Position numbers and translations under genes: made by a program. Below, one piece after another: positions 25,798 through 34,976 of a stretch of DNA of 64,000 nt. Each line of letters opens with the position of its first letter. The first letter of the stretch is position 1. Origin of the DNA: CAVZYN01 sp963779515 (GTDB lineage Bacteria > Pseudomonadota > Alphaproteobacteria > Rhizobiales > Hyphomicrobiaceae); contig CAVZYN010000011.1 of the NCBI GenBank assembly GCA_963779515.1, positions 124,001 through 188,000 of the forward strand, written 5' to 3'. The notes under the pieces were generated by a model that was not told the origin of the DNA, did no database searches, and saw nothing but the letters and a program-made list of their open reading frames with translations.

Positions 25798-26955
25798 ATG
25801 CCCTTGCTGTTGATCCTTGCCGTTGCCTGCTTTGCCTCGGCGGCTTCGATCCGTGTGATTGATCCGCTCGTGCCGGGTATCGCGCGGGAATTTTCAACCA
25901 GCCTAGAGCAGGCGGCACTGCTGGCGTCGGCCTACACGCTGCCCTATGCGCTGGGCCAGCCCGTGCTCGGCGCGCTCGGCGATGCGCTCGGCAAGGTCAG
26001 GATCGTGCAGGCGTGCCTGGCGCTGATGATCGTCGGTCTCGCTGGCTGCGTGCTGGCGACCAGCTATGAGGCGTTGTTTGTCTTCCGCGCGATCTCTGGC
26101 ATCGCCGGCGGCGGCATCATTCCGGTGACGTTCGCGATCCTCGGCGATCGCATTCCCATGGATGGACGCCAGGTGGCGTTGTCGCGCCTCGTCATGTCGT
26201 CGCAGTTCGCGATTTTTCTGGCCGCCGCCGCGGGTGGCTGGATCGCCGACAGCATCGGCTGGCGGTCCGCGTTCGGTTTGGTGCTGGCGGTGACGCTCGC
26301 GGCCTTCGTCATGACGGCGATCTGGCTGCAACCGCAACCGAACGCACACCGCCCCGCGCTCAGCATCGCCAACATGCGCAAGGGCTACGCCGAGGTCTTG
26401 GCCAATCCGATTTCCATCATCTGCTATGGCGGCGTCTTCATCGAAGGCCTCGCGATCTACGGCATGATGCCGTTCATCGCCGGCCGGCTCGAGGGCCTGG
26501 GCCTCGGCGGCTTGACCGAGGCCGGGCTCGTGATTGGCGCCATGAGCATCGGCGGCATCGCCTTCACGTTCTCCGTCGGCCGTCTGCTCGCCTGGTTCGG
26601 CCGCACCGCGATCATCCGCGTCGCCGGCGCCGTCTGCGCGCTGGCGCTTGCGCTGTTCGTGATGAGCAACTCCTGGCAGCAGCAAGCGGCCTGCTTCGCG
26701 CTGCTCGGGTTCGGCTTCTTCATGGTGCACAATTCGCTGCAGGCGATCGCGACCGAGCTTGCCCCGCGCGTGCGCGGCTCCGCCGTCGCGCTGTTCGCGT
26801 TCTCGCTGTTCCTTGGCCAAGCGCTGGGCCCGATCGTCTACGCGCCCGCCTTCACCACGCTCGGCCCCCACGCGCCGCTGCTGATCGCGGCGGCGCTGAT
26901 GGCGGTGATGACGGTGGTGGTGGCGCATTTTCTCGCGCGCGAAACAAGAACGTAG
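25798..26955 (+). CDS. MFS transporter (drug/metabolite efflux type)
   Basis: A 385-residue, 12-span major facilitator. It begins MPLLLILAVACFASAASIR and carries the family's first-half marks: DPLVPGIAREF, YALGQPVLGALGDALGK (loop 2-3 signature G-x3-D-x2-G) and AISGIAGGGIIPV. A second half follows after a central loop near residue 185. It resembles DHA1-type exporters, but the substrate cannot be inferred. ATG 25798 is chosen because the preceding frame runs through repeat DNA and is not hydrophobic. The gene stands alone between repeat clusters. Confidence 0.9.
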   Translation: MPLLLILAVACFASAASIRVIDPLVPGIAREFSTSLEQAALLASAYTLPYALGQPVLGALGDALGKVRIVQACLALMIVGLAGCVLATSYEALFVFRAISGIAGGGIIPVTFAILGDRIPMDGRQVALSRLVMSSQFAIFLAAAAGGWIADSIGWRSAFGLVLAVTLAAFVMTAIWLQPQPNAHRPALSIANMRKGYAEVLANPISIICYGGVFIEGLAIYGMMPFIAGRLEGLGLGGLTEAGLVIGAMSIGGIAFTFSVGRLLAWFGRTAIIRVAGAVCALALALFVMSNSWQQQAACFALLGFGFFMVHNSLQAIATELAPRVRGSAVALFAFSLFLGQALGPIVYAPAFTTLGPHAPLLIAAALMAVMTVVVAHFLARETRT

Positions 26956-27112
26956 ATTGGGTTAGCGCGGGCATGGTGTGCGCGAAGATGCGCAGGTGTC
27001 GATCCGCGTGTAACCCAACACTTTTCACACCGCCGCGCACTGTTGGGTTACGCGGGCGCGGCCGATCGCGCGCTCTCGACATCCGTGGCCCGCTAACCCA
27101 ACCTACGTCTGC
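26955..27112. repeat. Pair of REP-like palindromes (TTGGGTTA family)
   Basis: Two inverted units: 26955-27020 (ATTGGGTTAGCG ... GTAACCCAACAC) and 27041-27112 (TGTTGGGTTACGCG ... CGCTAACCCAACCTAC). These match the ends of the palindromes that flank the RAYT gene at 32371-32434 and 32992-33059, so they are likely its substrates or products. Confidence 0.75.
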
Positions 27113-27125
27113 ATAACCACGCGGC

Positions 27126-27237
27126 CGTCATCCCGGAGGACGGAGCGTAGCGACGGACATCCGGGACCCAGGGCGACACGCGCAATACTGGGTCCCGGAT
27201 CGGCGCGCGCGGATCGCGCGCTGGTCCGGGATGACGG
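27126..27237. repeat. Nested palindrome of the CATCCCGG/CCGGGACCCAG family
   Basis: Reads GTCATCCCGG ... CCGGGACCCAGG ... CTGGGTCCCGG ... CCGGGATGAC, a symmetric structure with both outer and inner boxes inverted. It shares boxes with 592-665, 7404-7462 and 7483-7556, and lies right behind the malic enzyme stop. Confidence 0.75.
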
Positions 27238-27246
27238 AGCGTGACG

Positions 27247-29541
27247 TTACCGCCTCGCGCCGACTTCGCGGGTGCTGTCGACGATGGCGACGGCGGCCAT
27301 GTTCAAGAGGCCGCGCACCGTGATTGACGGGGTCACAATATGCACAGGCTTGGACGCGCCGAGCAGGATCGGGCTTATCGCGACGGCGCCTGAAACAACC
27401 TTCAACATGTTGAAGGCGATGTTGGCTGCATCGAGGCTCGGCATGATCAGCAGGTTCGCTGGTCCCTTGAGGCGCGCGTTCGGGAATATCTCGTCGCGAA
27501 TGAACGGCGACAGCGCCGCGTCCGCGTGCATCTCCCCTTCCGCGTCCAGATCGTGCGCCCAGCCTTTGAGAAACGCCAGCGCCTGACGCATTTTCACCGA
27601 CGAGGGCGTGTCGGACGAGCCGAACGAGGAATGCGACAGGAACCCGACCTTCGGCTCGATGCCGAAGCGGCGCACCTGTTCGGCCGCCATCATCGTCACC
27701 TCCGCGAGCTGCTCGGCGGTGGGATCATAGGAGACGTAGGTGTCGGCGAGGAACACGGTGCCGGACGGCAGCAGCAGCGCCGACAGCGCCGCGTAATCCT
27801 TCACGCCCTTGGCTTTGCCGATCACTTGATCGACGTGATGCAGATGCCGGTGGAACTGCCCGATCGGGCCGCAGATCAGCGCGTCGGCGTCGCCGCGCTT
27901 GAGCAGCAGCGCGCCGAGCGGCGTATTCGAATTCCGCGGAATCCGCTGCGCCTGCGCCGGCGACACGCCCTTGCGCTCGACGAGGCGGAGATATTCCTCC
28001 GCCAGCGCGTCCATCCGCTTGTCGGTGTCGGGATCGACGATGTCGTAGTCCTGATCCGCTTTCATGCGGAGGCCGAGGTGCGAGGCAGCCCGCGTAATAT
28101 CGCGGCGGTGGCCGATCAGGATCGGCCGCGCGATCTGCTGCGCGATGATCTGCTGCGCCGCCTGCAGCACGTAAGGGTGCGTGCCCTCGGCCATGATCAG
28201 CCGCTTCTTCGACGCCGAGATCTGCCGCGCCGCATCGAACATCGGCTTCATGACGAAGCCCGAGCGGTAGACAAAGCTCGAGAGTTTTTCGCGATAGGCG
28301 TCGAAATCCGTGATCGGCCGCGTCGCGACGCCCGTGTCCATCGCGGCCTTGGCGACAGCTGAGGAAATCTCGACAATGAGCCGCGGATCGAACGGTTTTG
28401 GGATGATGTAGTCCGGGCCAAAGACGAAGGTGTCGGCACGATAGGCCGACAACACGATGTCGGAGGCTTCCCGATCGGCGATGCTCGCGAGTGCGACGCA
28501 GGCCGCGCGCTTCATCTCCTCGTTGATGGTCGAGGCGCCGACATCGAGCGCGCCACGAAAAATGAAGGGGAAGCACAAGACGTTGTTGATCTGGTTCGGG
28601 TAGTCCGTCCGGCCCGAGGCGATGATGGCGTCTGGCTTGACGGCTTTCACCTCGTCGGGATCGATTTCCGGATTGGGATTGGCGAGCGCGAACACGAGCG
28701 GCCGCGGCCCCATCGTCGCGACCGCTTCCTTGGAGAGGATGCCGCCGGCGGAGAGGCCGAGGAAGATGTCCGCACCCGGCATGATCTCGGCGAGTTTGCG
28801 TGCGTTTGTCTCCTGCGCGAACGGCGCCTTGTAGGGGTCCATCAACTCCTTGCGGCCCTTGTAGACGACGCCCTTGATGTCGGCGACCCAGATGTTCTCG
28901 CGCTTCATACCGAGGCCGACGAGCTGGTTGAGACAGGAGAGCGCGGCGGCGCCCGCGCCCGAGCAGACCAGGCGCACGTCCTCGATCTTTTTGCCGACCA
29001 CCTTGAGGCCGTTGAGAATGCCGGCCGCGACGACGATGGCGGTGCCATGCTGGTCGTCGTGGAACACCGGGATCTTCATGCGCTCTTTCAAGCGCCGCTC
29101 GATCTCGAAACACTCCGGCGCCTTGATGTCCTCCAGATTGATGCCGCCGAACGTCGGCTCGAGTCTGGCGACCGCCTCGACGAACGGATCGACTTCCTTT
29201 TCCGCGATCTCGATGTCGAACACGTCGATACCAGCGAATTTTTTGAACAGAACGCCCTTGCCCTCCATCACTGGTTTGGACGCGAGCGGCCCGATATCGC
29301 CAAGGCCGAGCACGGCGGTGCCGTTGGTGATCACGCCGACGAGGTTGCCGCGCGCCGTCAGCCGCGACACCATCGCCGGGTCCTCGGCAATGGCGGTGCA
29401 GGCGTGCGCGACGCCGGGCGAGTAGGCGAGCGCCAAATCGGCCTGGTTGGCGACCGGCTTGGTCGGAACGACGGCGATTTTCCCCGGCGGATCGGCTTCG
29501 TGATAGTCGAGGGCGGCGCGTTTCAGAATTTCGTCGGACAT
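27247..29541 (-). CDS. maeB: NADP-dependent malic enzyme with C-terminal phosphotransacetylase-like domain
   Basis: Oxidatively decarboxylates malate to pyruvate in the cytosol. At 764 residues it has the MaeB layout. The N-terminal malic domain (to about 160) carries the YSPGVA motif in LALAYSPGVAHACTAI, TNGTAVLGLGDIG and NLEDIKAPECFEIE. The NAD(P)-binding domain has FHDDQHGTAIV and CSGAGAAALSCLN. A PTA-like domain from about 430 follows (RLIMAEGTHPYVLQAAQ, then later GLLNMAAVAIVDSTR); in this family it is regulatory, binding acetyl-CoA, rather than catalytic. ATG 29541 (MSDEILKRAALDYHE) is the usual family start. It is divergent from the E1-like gene across about 210 bp. Confidence 0.95.
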   Translation of the reverse strand: MSDEILKRAALDYHEADPPGKIAVVPTKPVANQADLALAYSPGVAHACTAIAEDPAMVSRLTARGNLVGVITNGTAVLGLGDIGPLASKPVMEGKGVLFKKFAGIDVFDIEIAEKEVDPFVEAVARLEPTFGGINLEDIKAPECFEIERRLKERMKIPVFHDDQHGTAIVVAAGILNGLKVVGKKIEDVRLVCSGAGAAALSCLNQLVGLGMKRENIWVADIKGVVYKGRKELMDPYKAPFAQETNARKLAEIMPGADIFLGLSAGGILSKEAVATMGPRPLVFALANPNPEIDPDEVKAVKPDAIIASGRTDYPNQINNVLCFPFIFRGALDVGASTINEEMKRAACVALASIADREASDIVLSAYRADTFVFGPDYIIPKPFDPRLIVEISSAVAKAAMDTGVATRPITDFDAYREKLSSFVYRSGFVMKPMFDAARQISASKKRLIMAEGTHPYVLQAAQQIIAQQIARPILIGHRRDITRAASHLGLRMKADQDYDIVDPDTDKRMDALAEEYLRLVERKGVSPAQAQRIPRNSNTPLGALLLKRGDADALICGPIGQFHRHLHHVDQVIGKAKGVKDYAALSALLLPSGTVFLADTYVSYDPTAEQLAEVTMMAAEQVRRFGIEPKVGFLSHSSFGSSDTPSSVKMRQALAFLKGWAHDLDAEGEMHADAALSPFIRDEIFPNARLKGPANLLIMPSLDAANIAFNMLKVVSGAVAISPILLGASKPVHIVTPSITVRGLLNMAAVAIVDSTREVGARR

Positions 29542-29751
29542 GGTCCCCCGCTCTCGGAGCGTCGTGTGTGGTGATGAACTCACGGGTATTTGCCGGGCGG
29601 GCCCAAGCGCGCGCAAGCTAAAAACGCGGCGCGGGGTCATAGGCGGGCGCCAAACATGCGGCGAACGCCCTTGATCGCGCGCGCCGGGGCGAGGACAGTG
29701 CCGGGCGCAGACGAATCGCAGTGGGATGGCGAAGCGCGGCGGGATGGACCG

Positions 29752-32358
29752 ATGAATGAGCAGACCAAAACATTTCTCGACGATGTGAGTAGCCTCGCGC
29801 TCGGTGGCGATCCGGGCGCGCTGGAGGCGATGCTATCCCCCGGCGCGGCAACGGCGCCGCGCGGCCGCGCCTGGAGCCAGGCCGAGCGGTCGTTGATCGC
29901 GGCCTATCGCGCGCGCGGCCATCTCGCGGCAAATCTTGATCCTTTGGGTCTCACGCCGCCCGCTCACGTTGCCGAACTCGATCCGCGCCAACACGGCCTC
30001 GATGCGCGCGCCGCGGCGGCTCTCGTGCGGCATTTGCAGACGTCCTATTGCGGCACCATCGGCTTCGATATCGGCCACATCCACGACACCGCGCGGCGGC
30101 AATGGCTGGAGCAGCAGGCCGAGAGCGGCGCGCGGCCGCTGGCGGAGCGGCAGCGGCTGGACATTCTCGTGCTGCTGGCAAAGGCGCGCGCCTTTGAAGA
30201 CGGCCTGACCAAACGCATCCCGGCCGGAAAACTGTTTGGCCTTGGTGGCGCGGAAAGCTTTCTCGTCGCCCTCGAAGGCCTGCTGATGGCGAGCGTCGCG
30301 GCGGGCGCCAGCGAGGTCGTGGTCGGCGGCATGCATCGCGGCCGCTTCAACATGCTGGCCAACACTTTTGGTAAGCCGCTCGGCCCCATGATCGCGGAAA
30401 TTCTCGGCGCCCCGCCCGTGCCCGAAGGCCTCGATGTGTCGTCGGATGTCTCCTATCACCTGGGATATTCCGGCGTGCGCGAGATCGCGGGCCACCCGCT
30501 CAAAATTTCCGTCTCGCCACATCCCTCGCATCTGCAGCTGGTGCCGATCATTGCACAAGGCCGTGCGCGGGCGAAGCAAACGGTGCACGGCCACGACGGC
30601 CGATCCGCCGTTTTGCCGTTGTTGCTGCACACCGACGCGAGCTTTGCGGGCCAAGGCCTCGTCGCCGAGATGTTGCAGCTCTCGCGCGTTGTGCCGTTTG
30701 ACATTGGCGGCGCGATCCACGTCGTCATCAACAATCAGATCGGCTTCACGACGATGCCGGAGGAGGGCCGCTCCGCGCGTTTCCCGACCGACATCGCCAA
30801 GCTCATCGAAGCGCCCGTGCTGCATGTCAACGGCGACGATCCGGAAGCGGTCTGGCGCGCGGGCGACATCGCCGCCCGCTATCGCGCGACGTTCCACCAG
30901 GACATTGTGATCGATCTGGTCTGCTATCGCCGCCCCGGCCACAACGAGCTCGACGAGCCGCGCTTCACGCAACCAGCCATGTATGCCGCGATCGATGCGC
31001 TGACACCCCTCGATCAGGCCTATGCCGCGACGCTTGCCGCGGCGGAGATCGATACATCGGCGGCGGAGGCCGCGCGCGCGGATCTCTTGAGCCGGATGCG
31101 CGAGGCGTTCGACGCCGCCAAATCTTACGCCGTCAATCACGCAGATTGGTTCGAGGGCGCGTGGGCTGGGTTTCGCTGCGGCACGCGCGCCGATATGCAG
31201 GCGCCGGTCGCAACGGGGCTCGCCGCCGCCGATCTGCGCGCCCTCGCCATCGCCATCACCACCCCGCCCGCTGGATTTTCCATCGACACAAAAGTGCAGA
31301 AATTCCTCGACGAGCGCCGCCGCAGCATCGATGACGGGCAGGGGATCGTCTGGGCGACGGCGGAAGCGCTCGCGCTCGCCTCGCTGCTGGCGGGGGGCAC
31401 GCCGGTACGGCTCGGCGGCCAGGACACCGTGCGCGGCGCCTTCACGCAGCGTCATCTCGAATTGCACGACCAGGCGACGGGCAAGCGCCACGGCGTGCTG
31501 TCAGGGATAGCGACCGGACAGGCCGCGGCCGAGATCCACAACACGCCGCTGATCGAACACGCGGTGCTGACATTCGAGTACGGCATCACGCTCGCGGATC
31601 CAAACCGGTTGGTGATCTGGGAGGCGCAGTTCGGCGAGTTCTTGAATTATGCGCAGCCCGTGTTCGATCAGTGCATCGCCTGCGGTGAGGATCGCTGGCT
31701 GCGGTCGTCGGGCCTCGTCATTCTGCTGCCGCACGGCCTCGATGGCGGCGGCCCCGACCACTCGACGGGACGGCCGGAGCGCCTTCTCGCCGCCTGCGCG
31801 GGCGCCAACATCGCCGTCGTCAACGCCTCGACGCCCGCTAACTTCTTTCATGTATTACGACGGCAAATGCATCGCGATTTCCGAAAACCGCTGGTCGTGC
31901 TGACACCGAAAGCGCTGCTGCGCCACAAGGCGTGCGTGTCGGCGTTGGCGGAAATGGAGAGCGGGACCAAGTTCCTGCCCGTCATCGGCGATCCGCGCGT
32001 CGCCCGTGCTCGCCGCCTGATCCTGTGCAGCGGCAAAGTCTATTACGATCTCCTCGCCGCGCGTGCGGCGCGAGGTCTCGACGGCGACGTCGCGCTCGTG
32101 CGTTTGGAAGAACTCTATCCGCTGCCCGAGGACGCGATGCGCGCCGTGTTCCAGCGCCACGCCGGCGCGGATTTTATCTGGTGCGAGGAAGAACCCGAGA
32201 ACATGGGCTATTTCCGCCACCTCGATCGCGCGCTCGAACGTCTCGCGGGCCGCACGGTCCGCCGCGCCGGCCGCCCCGCCGTCGCGACACCAGCCGTCGG
32301 CGTCAAATACTGGCACGAGGCGGAGTTGAAGGCGCTGCTCGATGCGGCGTTGGGGTGA
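29752..32358 (+). CDS. Divergent 2-oxoglutarate dehydrogenase E1-like thiamine-diphosphate enzyme
   Basis: A ThDP-dependent 2-oxo acid dehydrogenase E1 (SucA/OdhA type) of 868 residues, shorter than typical SucA (about 930-990). Family motifs are present: GGMHRGRFNML, DVSYHLGYSG, SPHPSHLQ, HTDASFAGQG, NNQIGFTT, RRPGHNELDEP and later EYGITLADPNRLVIWEAQFG. Several differ from canonical SucA (for example HRGRLN). The N-terminus lacks the usual E2-binding start, being MNEQTKTFLDDVSSLALGG. No sucB or lpd lies beside it, so it looks like a solitary paralogue; the substrate may differ from 2-oxoglutarate. ATG 29752 follows a purine-rich stretch. Its last 106 bp are duplicated at 34604. Confidence 0.88.
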   Translation: MNEQTKTFLDDVSSLALGGDPGALEAMLSPGAATAPRGRAWSQAERSLIAAYRARGHLAANLDPLGLTPPAHVAELDPRQHGLDARAAAALVRHLQTSYCGTIGFDIGHIHDTARRQWLEQQAESGARPLAERQRLDILVLLAKARAFEDGLTKRIPAGKLFGLGGAESFLVALEGLLMASVAAGASEVVVGGMHRGRFNMLANTFGKPLGPMIAEILGAPPVPEGLDVSSDVSYHLGYSGVREIAGHPLKISVSPHPSHLQLVPIIAQGRARAKQTVHGHDGRSAVLPLLLHTDASFAGQGLVAEMLQLSRVVPFDIGGAIHVVINNQIGFTTMPEEGRSARFPTDIAKLIEAPVLHVNGDDPEAVWRAGDIAARYRATFHQDIVIDLVCYRRPGHNELDEPRFTQPAMYAAIDALTPLDQAYAATLAAAEIDTSAAEAARADLLSRMREAFDAAKSYAVNHADWFEGAWAGFRCGTRADMQAPVATGLAAADLRALAIAITTPPAGFSIDTKVQKFLDERRRSIDDGQGIVWATAEALALASLLAGGTPVRLGGQDTVRGAFTQRHLELHDQATGKRHGVLSGIATGQAAAEIHNTPLIEHAVLTFEYGITLADPNRLVIWEAQFGEFLNYAQPVFDQCIACGEDRWLRSSGLVILLPHGLDGGGPDHSTGRPERLLAACAGANIAVVNASTPANFFHVLRRQMHRDFRKPLVVLTPKALLRHKACVSALAEMESGTKFLPVIGDPRVARARRLILCSGKVYYDLLAARAARGLDGDVALVRLEELYPLPEDAMRAVFQRHAGADFIWCEEEPENMGYFRHLDRALERLAGRTVRRAGRPAVATPAVGVKYWHEAELKALLDAALG

Positions 32359-32363
32359 CGGCG
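32258..32363 (+). repeat. 106-bp direct repeat, parent copy (3' end of the E1-like gene)
   Basis: Covers the last ~33 codons of the E1-like gene plus 5 bases. It matches 34604-34709 with about four substitutions, at a constant offset of 2346. It defines the left edge of the RAYT/IS110 island. Confidence 0.9.
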
Positions 32364-32370
32364 TTTGTAG

Positions 32371-32434
32371 GTTGGGTTAGCGTGGGCAAATCTGTTGCGT
32401 TACGAGCGCGATGCCGATCCACGCGTAACCCAAC
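32371..32434. repeat. REP-like palindrome on the 3' side of the RAYT gene
   Basis: GTTGGGTTAGCGTGGG ... CCACGCGTAACCCAACAC, an imperfect palindrome ending 3 bp from the RAYT stop. Its ends equal those of 26955-27020. Confidence 0.8.
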
Positions 32435-32436
32435 AC

Positions 32437-32982
32437 TCACTCGCGGCCGGCCCATTCTGGCAGCGGCGGCAGATCTTCGCTGCCCCACCACGCATCATAT
32501 ACGCCACGCTCGACCCACGTGCGGAACGTGGACTCTGGCCAGTCGATCGCCCGCGCAACAAGCCCGTGTTTCACTGGGTTGATGTGAATATAGTCGACGT
32601 GCGCCTGAAAGTCTTTCTCGTCGCGGATCAGATGTTCCCAATAGCGGCGTTGCCACAAGTCACGCTCGCCTTTGCGCACTCGGCTCTCGTTGGACGATAG
32701 GCAGCGCGCGGCGGTTGCCACAGCCTTCGAGAAGGCGGTCTTTATGAGCCGCACTCGCGTCGCGAAGTCTGCATCATTCTCCGGCAACGTCCAGATCATG
32801 TGCACGTGATCCGGCAAGACAACTTGGGCCTCGATGATGAAAGGGCGCGTGCCTTGGACTTTCGATACGGCGCGATGCCAGTGAGCGACGTTTCCACCAT
32901 CGGCGAACAAGCGTTGACGCCGATACGTGATCAGCGTGAAGAAATACGATGCTCCGGGAATGGCCGCACGGCGGTAGCGCAT
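32437..32982 (-). mobile_element. REP-associated tyrosine transposase (RAYT, Y1 family)
   Basis: A 181-residue single-strand nuclease of the Y1/HUH transposase superfamily, domesticated in many bacteria to mobilise REP palindromes. The histidine motif is in LPDHVHMIWTLP, and the catalytic tyrosine in YIHINPVKHGLV; WQRRYWEHLIRDE between them is typical of the RAYT family. The N-terminus YRRAAIPGASYFFTLITYRR also matches. ATG 32982 is chosen over a TTG at 32991. The gene is framed by TTGGGTTA-type palindromes at 32371-32434 and 32992-33059, a standard REPtron arrangement. It is intact and could be active. Confidence 0.92.
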
Positions 32983-32991
32983 CGTGATCAA

Positions 32992-33059
32992 GTGTTGGGT
33001 TACGCGCGGAGTGACGCCAGCGTGTCATAGCGCACCCTCGGTGGCCGCGCTAACCCAAA
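32992..33059. repeat. REP-like palindrome upstream of the RAYT gene
   Basis: AGTGTTGGGTTACGCGCG ... GCCGCGCTAACCCAAAC, an imperfect palindrome directly 5' of the RAYT start. Its ends match 27041-27112. The RAYT promoter must lie in or beyond it. Confidence 0.8.
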
Positions 33060-33157
33060 CTGTATGTCCCTTCCTCAGATGAGGCGACTCACCCCCGATG
33101 TGCATTCGAGGGTTACCCGGATTGGCCGGGCAGAGCCTCACACAAGGAGGGCGAGTT

Positions 33158-34276
33158 GTGGAGCAGTTTAGCGAAGCTTTCATTGGGATTGATACGTCGA
33201 AATTGAAGAATGCGGTGGCTGTGGCCGAGGCCGGGCGCGCGGGCGAGGTGCGCTATCTCGGCGAGAGCGACACGACCGATGCAGCGGTGCGCAAGCTCGC
33301 AGCCAAGCTTTCGGCCAAGTACAGCAAGCTTACGTTCTGTTACGAGGCGGGGCCGACCGGCTACGGGCTCTACCGGCTGATCAGGAGCCTCGGGCACGAT
33401 TGCATCGTCGCGGCCCCGGCGTTGATCCCGAAGCGACCGGGTGATCAGGTCAAGACCAACCGGCGCGATTTGGAGAACCTGGCGCGGTTGCTGCGTGCGG
33501 GTGAGCTCACTGCGATCTGGGTGCCCGATGAACGCCACGAGGCGATGCGTGATCTATCGCGGGCCCGTGAGGCGGCGATGGACGACCTGAAGAGCAAACG
33601 TCAGCAGGTCTCCTCACTGCTTCTGCGGCTTGGCCTTCATTATCCGGGCAAGAAGACGTGGGGCCGCGCGCATCGCGACTGGCTTTGCTGCCAGAAGCTC
33701 GCCCATCGCGAGCAGCGCATCGCCTTCGAGGAGCTGCTGCTAGCGGAGCGGCAGGCGCAAGAACGGGTCGGGCGGCTCGAGGCGGCGATCCGTGAGGCGG
33801 TGCCGGAGTGGTCGTTGGCCGAGGTCGTCGGAGCGCTGCAGGCGATGCGCGGGATCCAACTCGTCGCCGCTGTGACGATCCTGGCTGAGATCGGTGATCT
33901 CGCGCGCTTTCGCACGCCACGCGAGTTGATGGGCTATCTGGGGCTCGTGCCCTCGGAGCGTTCGACCGGCGACAGCATCAAGCGCGGCAGCATCACCAAG
34001 GCCGGCAACCGGCGGGCGCGGCGTATTCTCGTCGAGGCGGCGTGGAGCTATCGCCATCCTCCGCGCGTTGGCCGCGACAAGCAGCGGCTCGTCGAAGCGG
34101 CGCCGCGTCCTGTCGCAGAGATCGCGTGGAAGGCGCAAACGCGGCTCTCGGCGCGGTTCCGGGCGCTGTCGAGAAAAGGCAAGCGACCGACGATCGTTGC
34201 AACCGCGATCGCACGCGAGATGTGCGGCTTCATCTGGGCGATCAACCGAGCCATCGCTGACGACCGTCGCGTGTGA
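33158..34276 (+). mobile_element. IS110-family transposase
   Basis: A 372-residue transposase with an N-terminal RuvC-like DEDD domain (FIGIDTSKLK, FCYEAGPTGYGLYRL, KTNRRDLENLARLL) and a C-terminal Transposase_20 domain (AMRGIQLVAAVTILAEIGDL, LGLVPSERSTGDSIKRG, then SITKAGNRRARRILVE with the conserved Ser). GTG 33158 has a strong AAGGAGG at 33144-33150, seven bases upstream. It is complete and probably functional. IS110 elements lack obvious terminal inverted repeats, so I cannot mark the ends; the element probably extends into 33060-33157 and part of 34277-34600. Confidence 0.93.
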
Positions 34277-34603
34277 CACTGCGACCAGCCGTCGAACCGG
34301 CCACGCAACACGGAGATCCATCAGCTGACATCAATCGTGCAGAGGCGGGGGCGGGACCCATCGAGGGGAACCCTCAGGTAGGTTGTGTGGCCGGTCTCGA
34401 CCGACGCCCGAACCCAAACAGAGGCAGCCCCGGACGAATAAACGGACATGCGGTATCCAACCCGCGGATCAGAACTTGCTCACCGACGTCCAAGGTCCCG
34501 CCCCCTCTTCTGCACGATCTGCAAGCCAAAACACCGCCCGAACGGCGGTAACGACAAACTGCGCGCAAGGTGATTGACTGGGGACATCAGAACCTACGCC
34601 TGC
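34277..34603. other. Non-coding stretch behind the IS110 transposase
   Basis: 327 bp with no convincing gene. It probably contains the right end of the IS110-family element, which cannot be placed exactly without a second copy. It ends where the duplicated E1-like gene fragment begins. Confidence 0.5.
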
Positions 34604-34709
34604 TATCCGCCGCGCCGGCCGCCGCGCCGTCGCGACACCGGCCGTCGGCGTCAAATATTGGCATGAGGCGGAGTTGAAGGCGCTGCTCGATGCGGCGTTG
34701 GGGTGACGG
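34604..34709 (+). pseudogene. Detached copy of the 3' end of the E1-like gene
   Basis: Repeats 32258-32363 with about four substitutions, keeping the reading frame (AVATPAVGVKYWHEAELKAL) and the stop codon, but with no upstream gene. Two of the changes are synonymous third-position C-to-T changes (Tyr and His codons). The RAYT and IS110 genes lie between the two copies. Confidence 0.88.
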
Positions 34710-34830
34710 CGCGTAGGGCGCAATAGCGTTTCAGCGTATTGCGCCGTGCGTGGCGCGTTGGTTCCTGCTTTTTCTCGATTTGCGCTGTCACCCGCCCCGG
34801 CGCAATACGCGAAGACGCTATTGCGCCCTA
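34710..34830. repeat. Paired GGGCGCAATAGCG/GCGCAATACGC palindromes
   Basis: Two units face each other: CGTAGGGCGCAATAGCG...GCGTATTGCGCC at 34710-34742 and GGCGCAATACGCGAAGACGCTATTGCGCCCTACG at 34797-34830, about 54 bp apart. The outer ends are perfect inverted repeats, so the whole can form one long cruciform or two hairpins. This family differs from the TTGGGTTA one. Confidence 0.8.
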
Positions 34831-34976
34831 CGGCCTGCAAGACGTGAGGACAGCTGCGATCTGGCGCAAATGCGCGCGATGCTTTACACCGGGCTCGTTT
34901 TGCTTAAGTGCACCACGTGCTGGGTCGGCCACACCGCAGCACTGGACTAGCCCGTGGCCCCGTTTGGAGGAAGACG

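Noticed and set aside
34273..34551. Frame behind the IS110 transposase
   Set aside because: Pro/Arg/Asn-rich with no ribosome site; more likely non-coding right end of the IS element.
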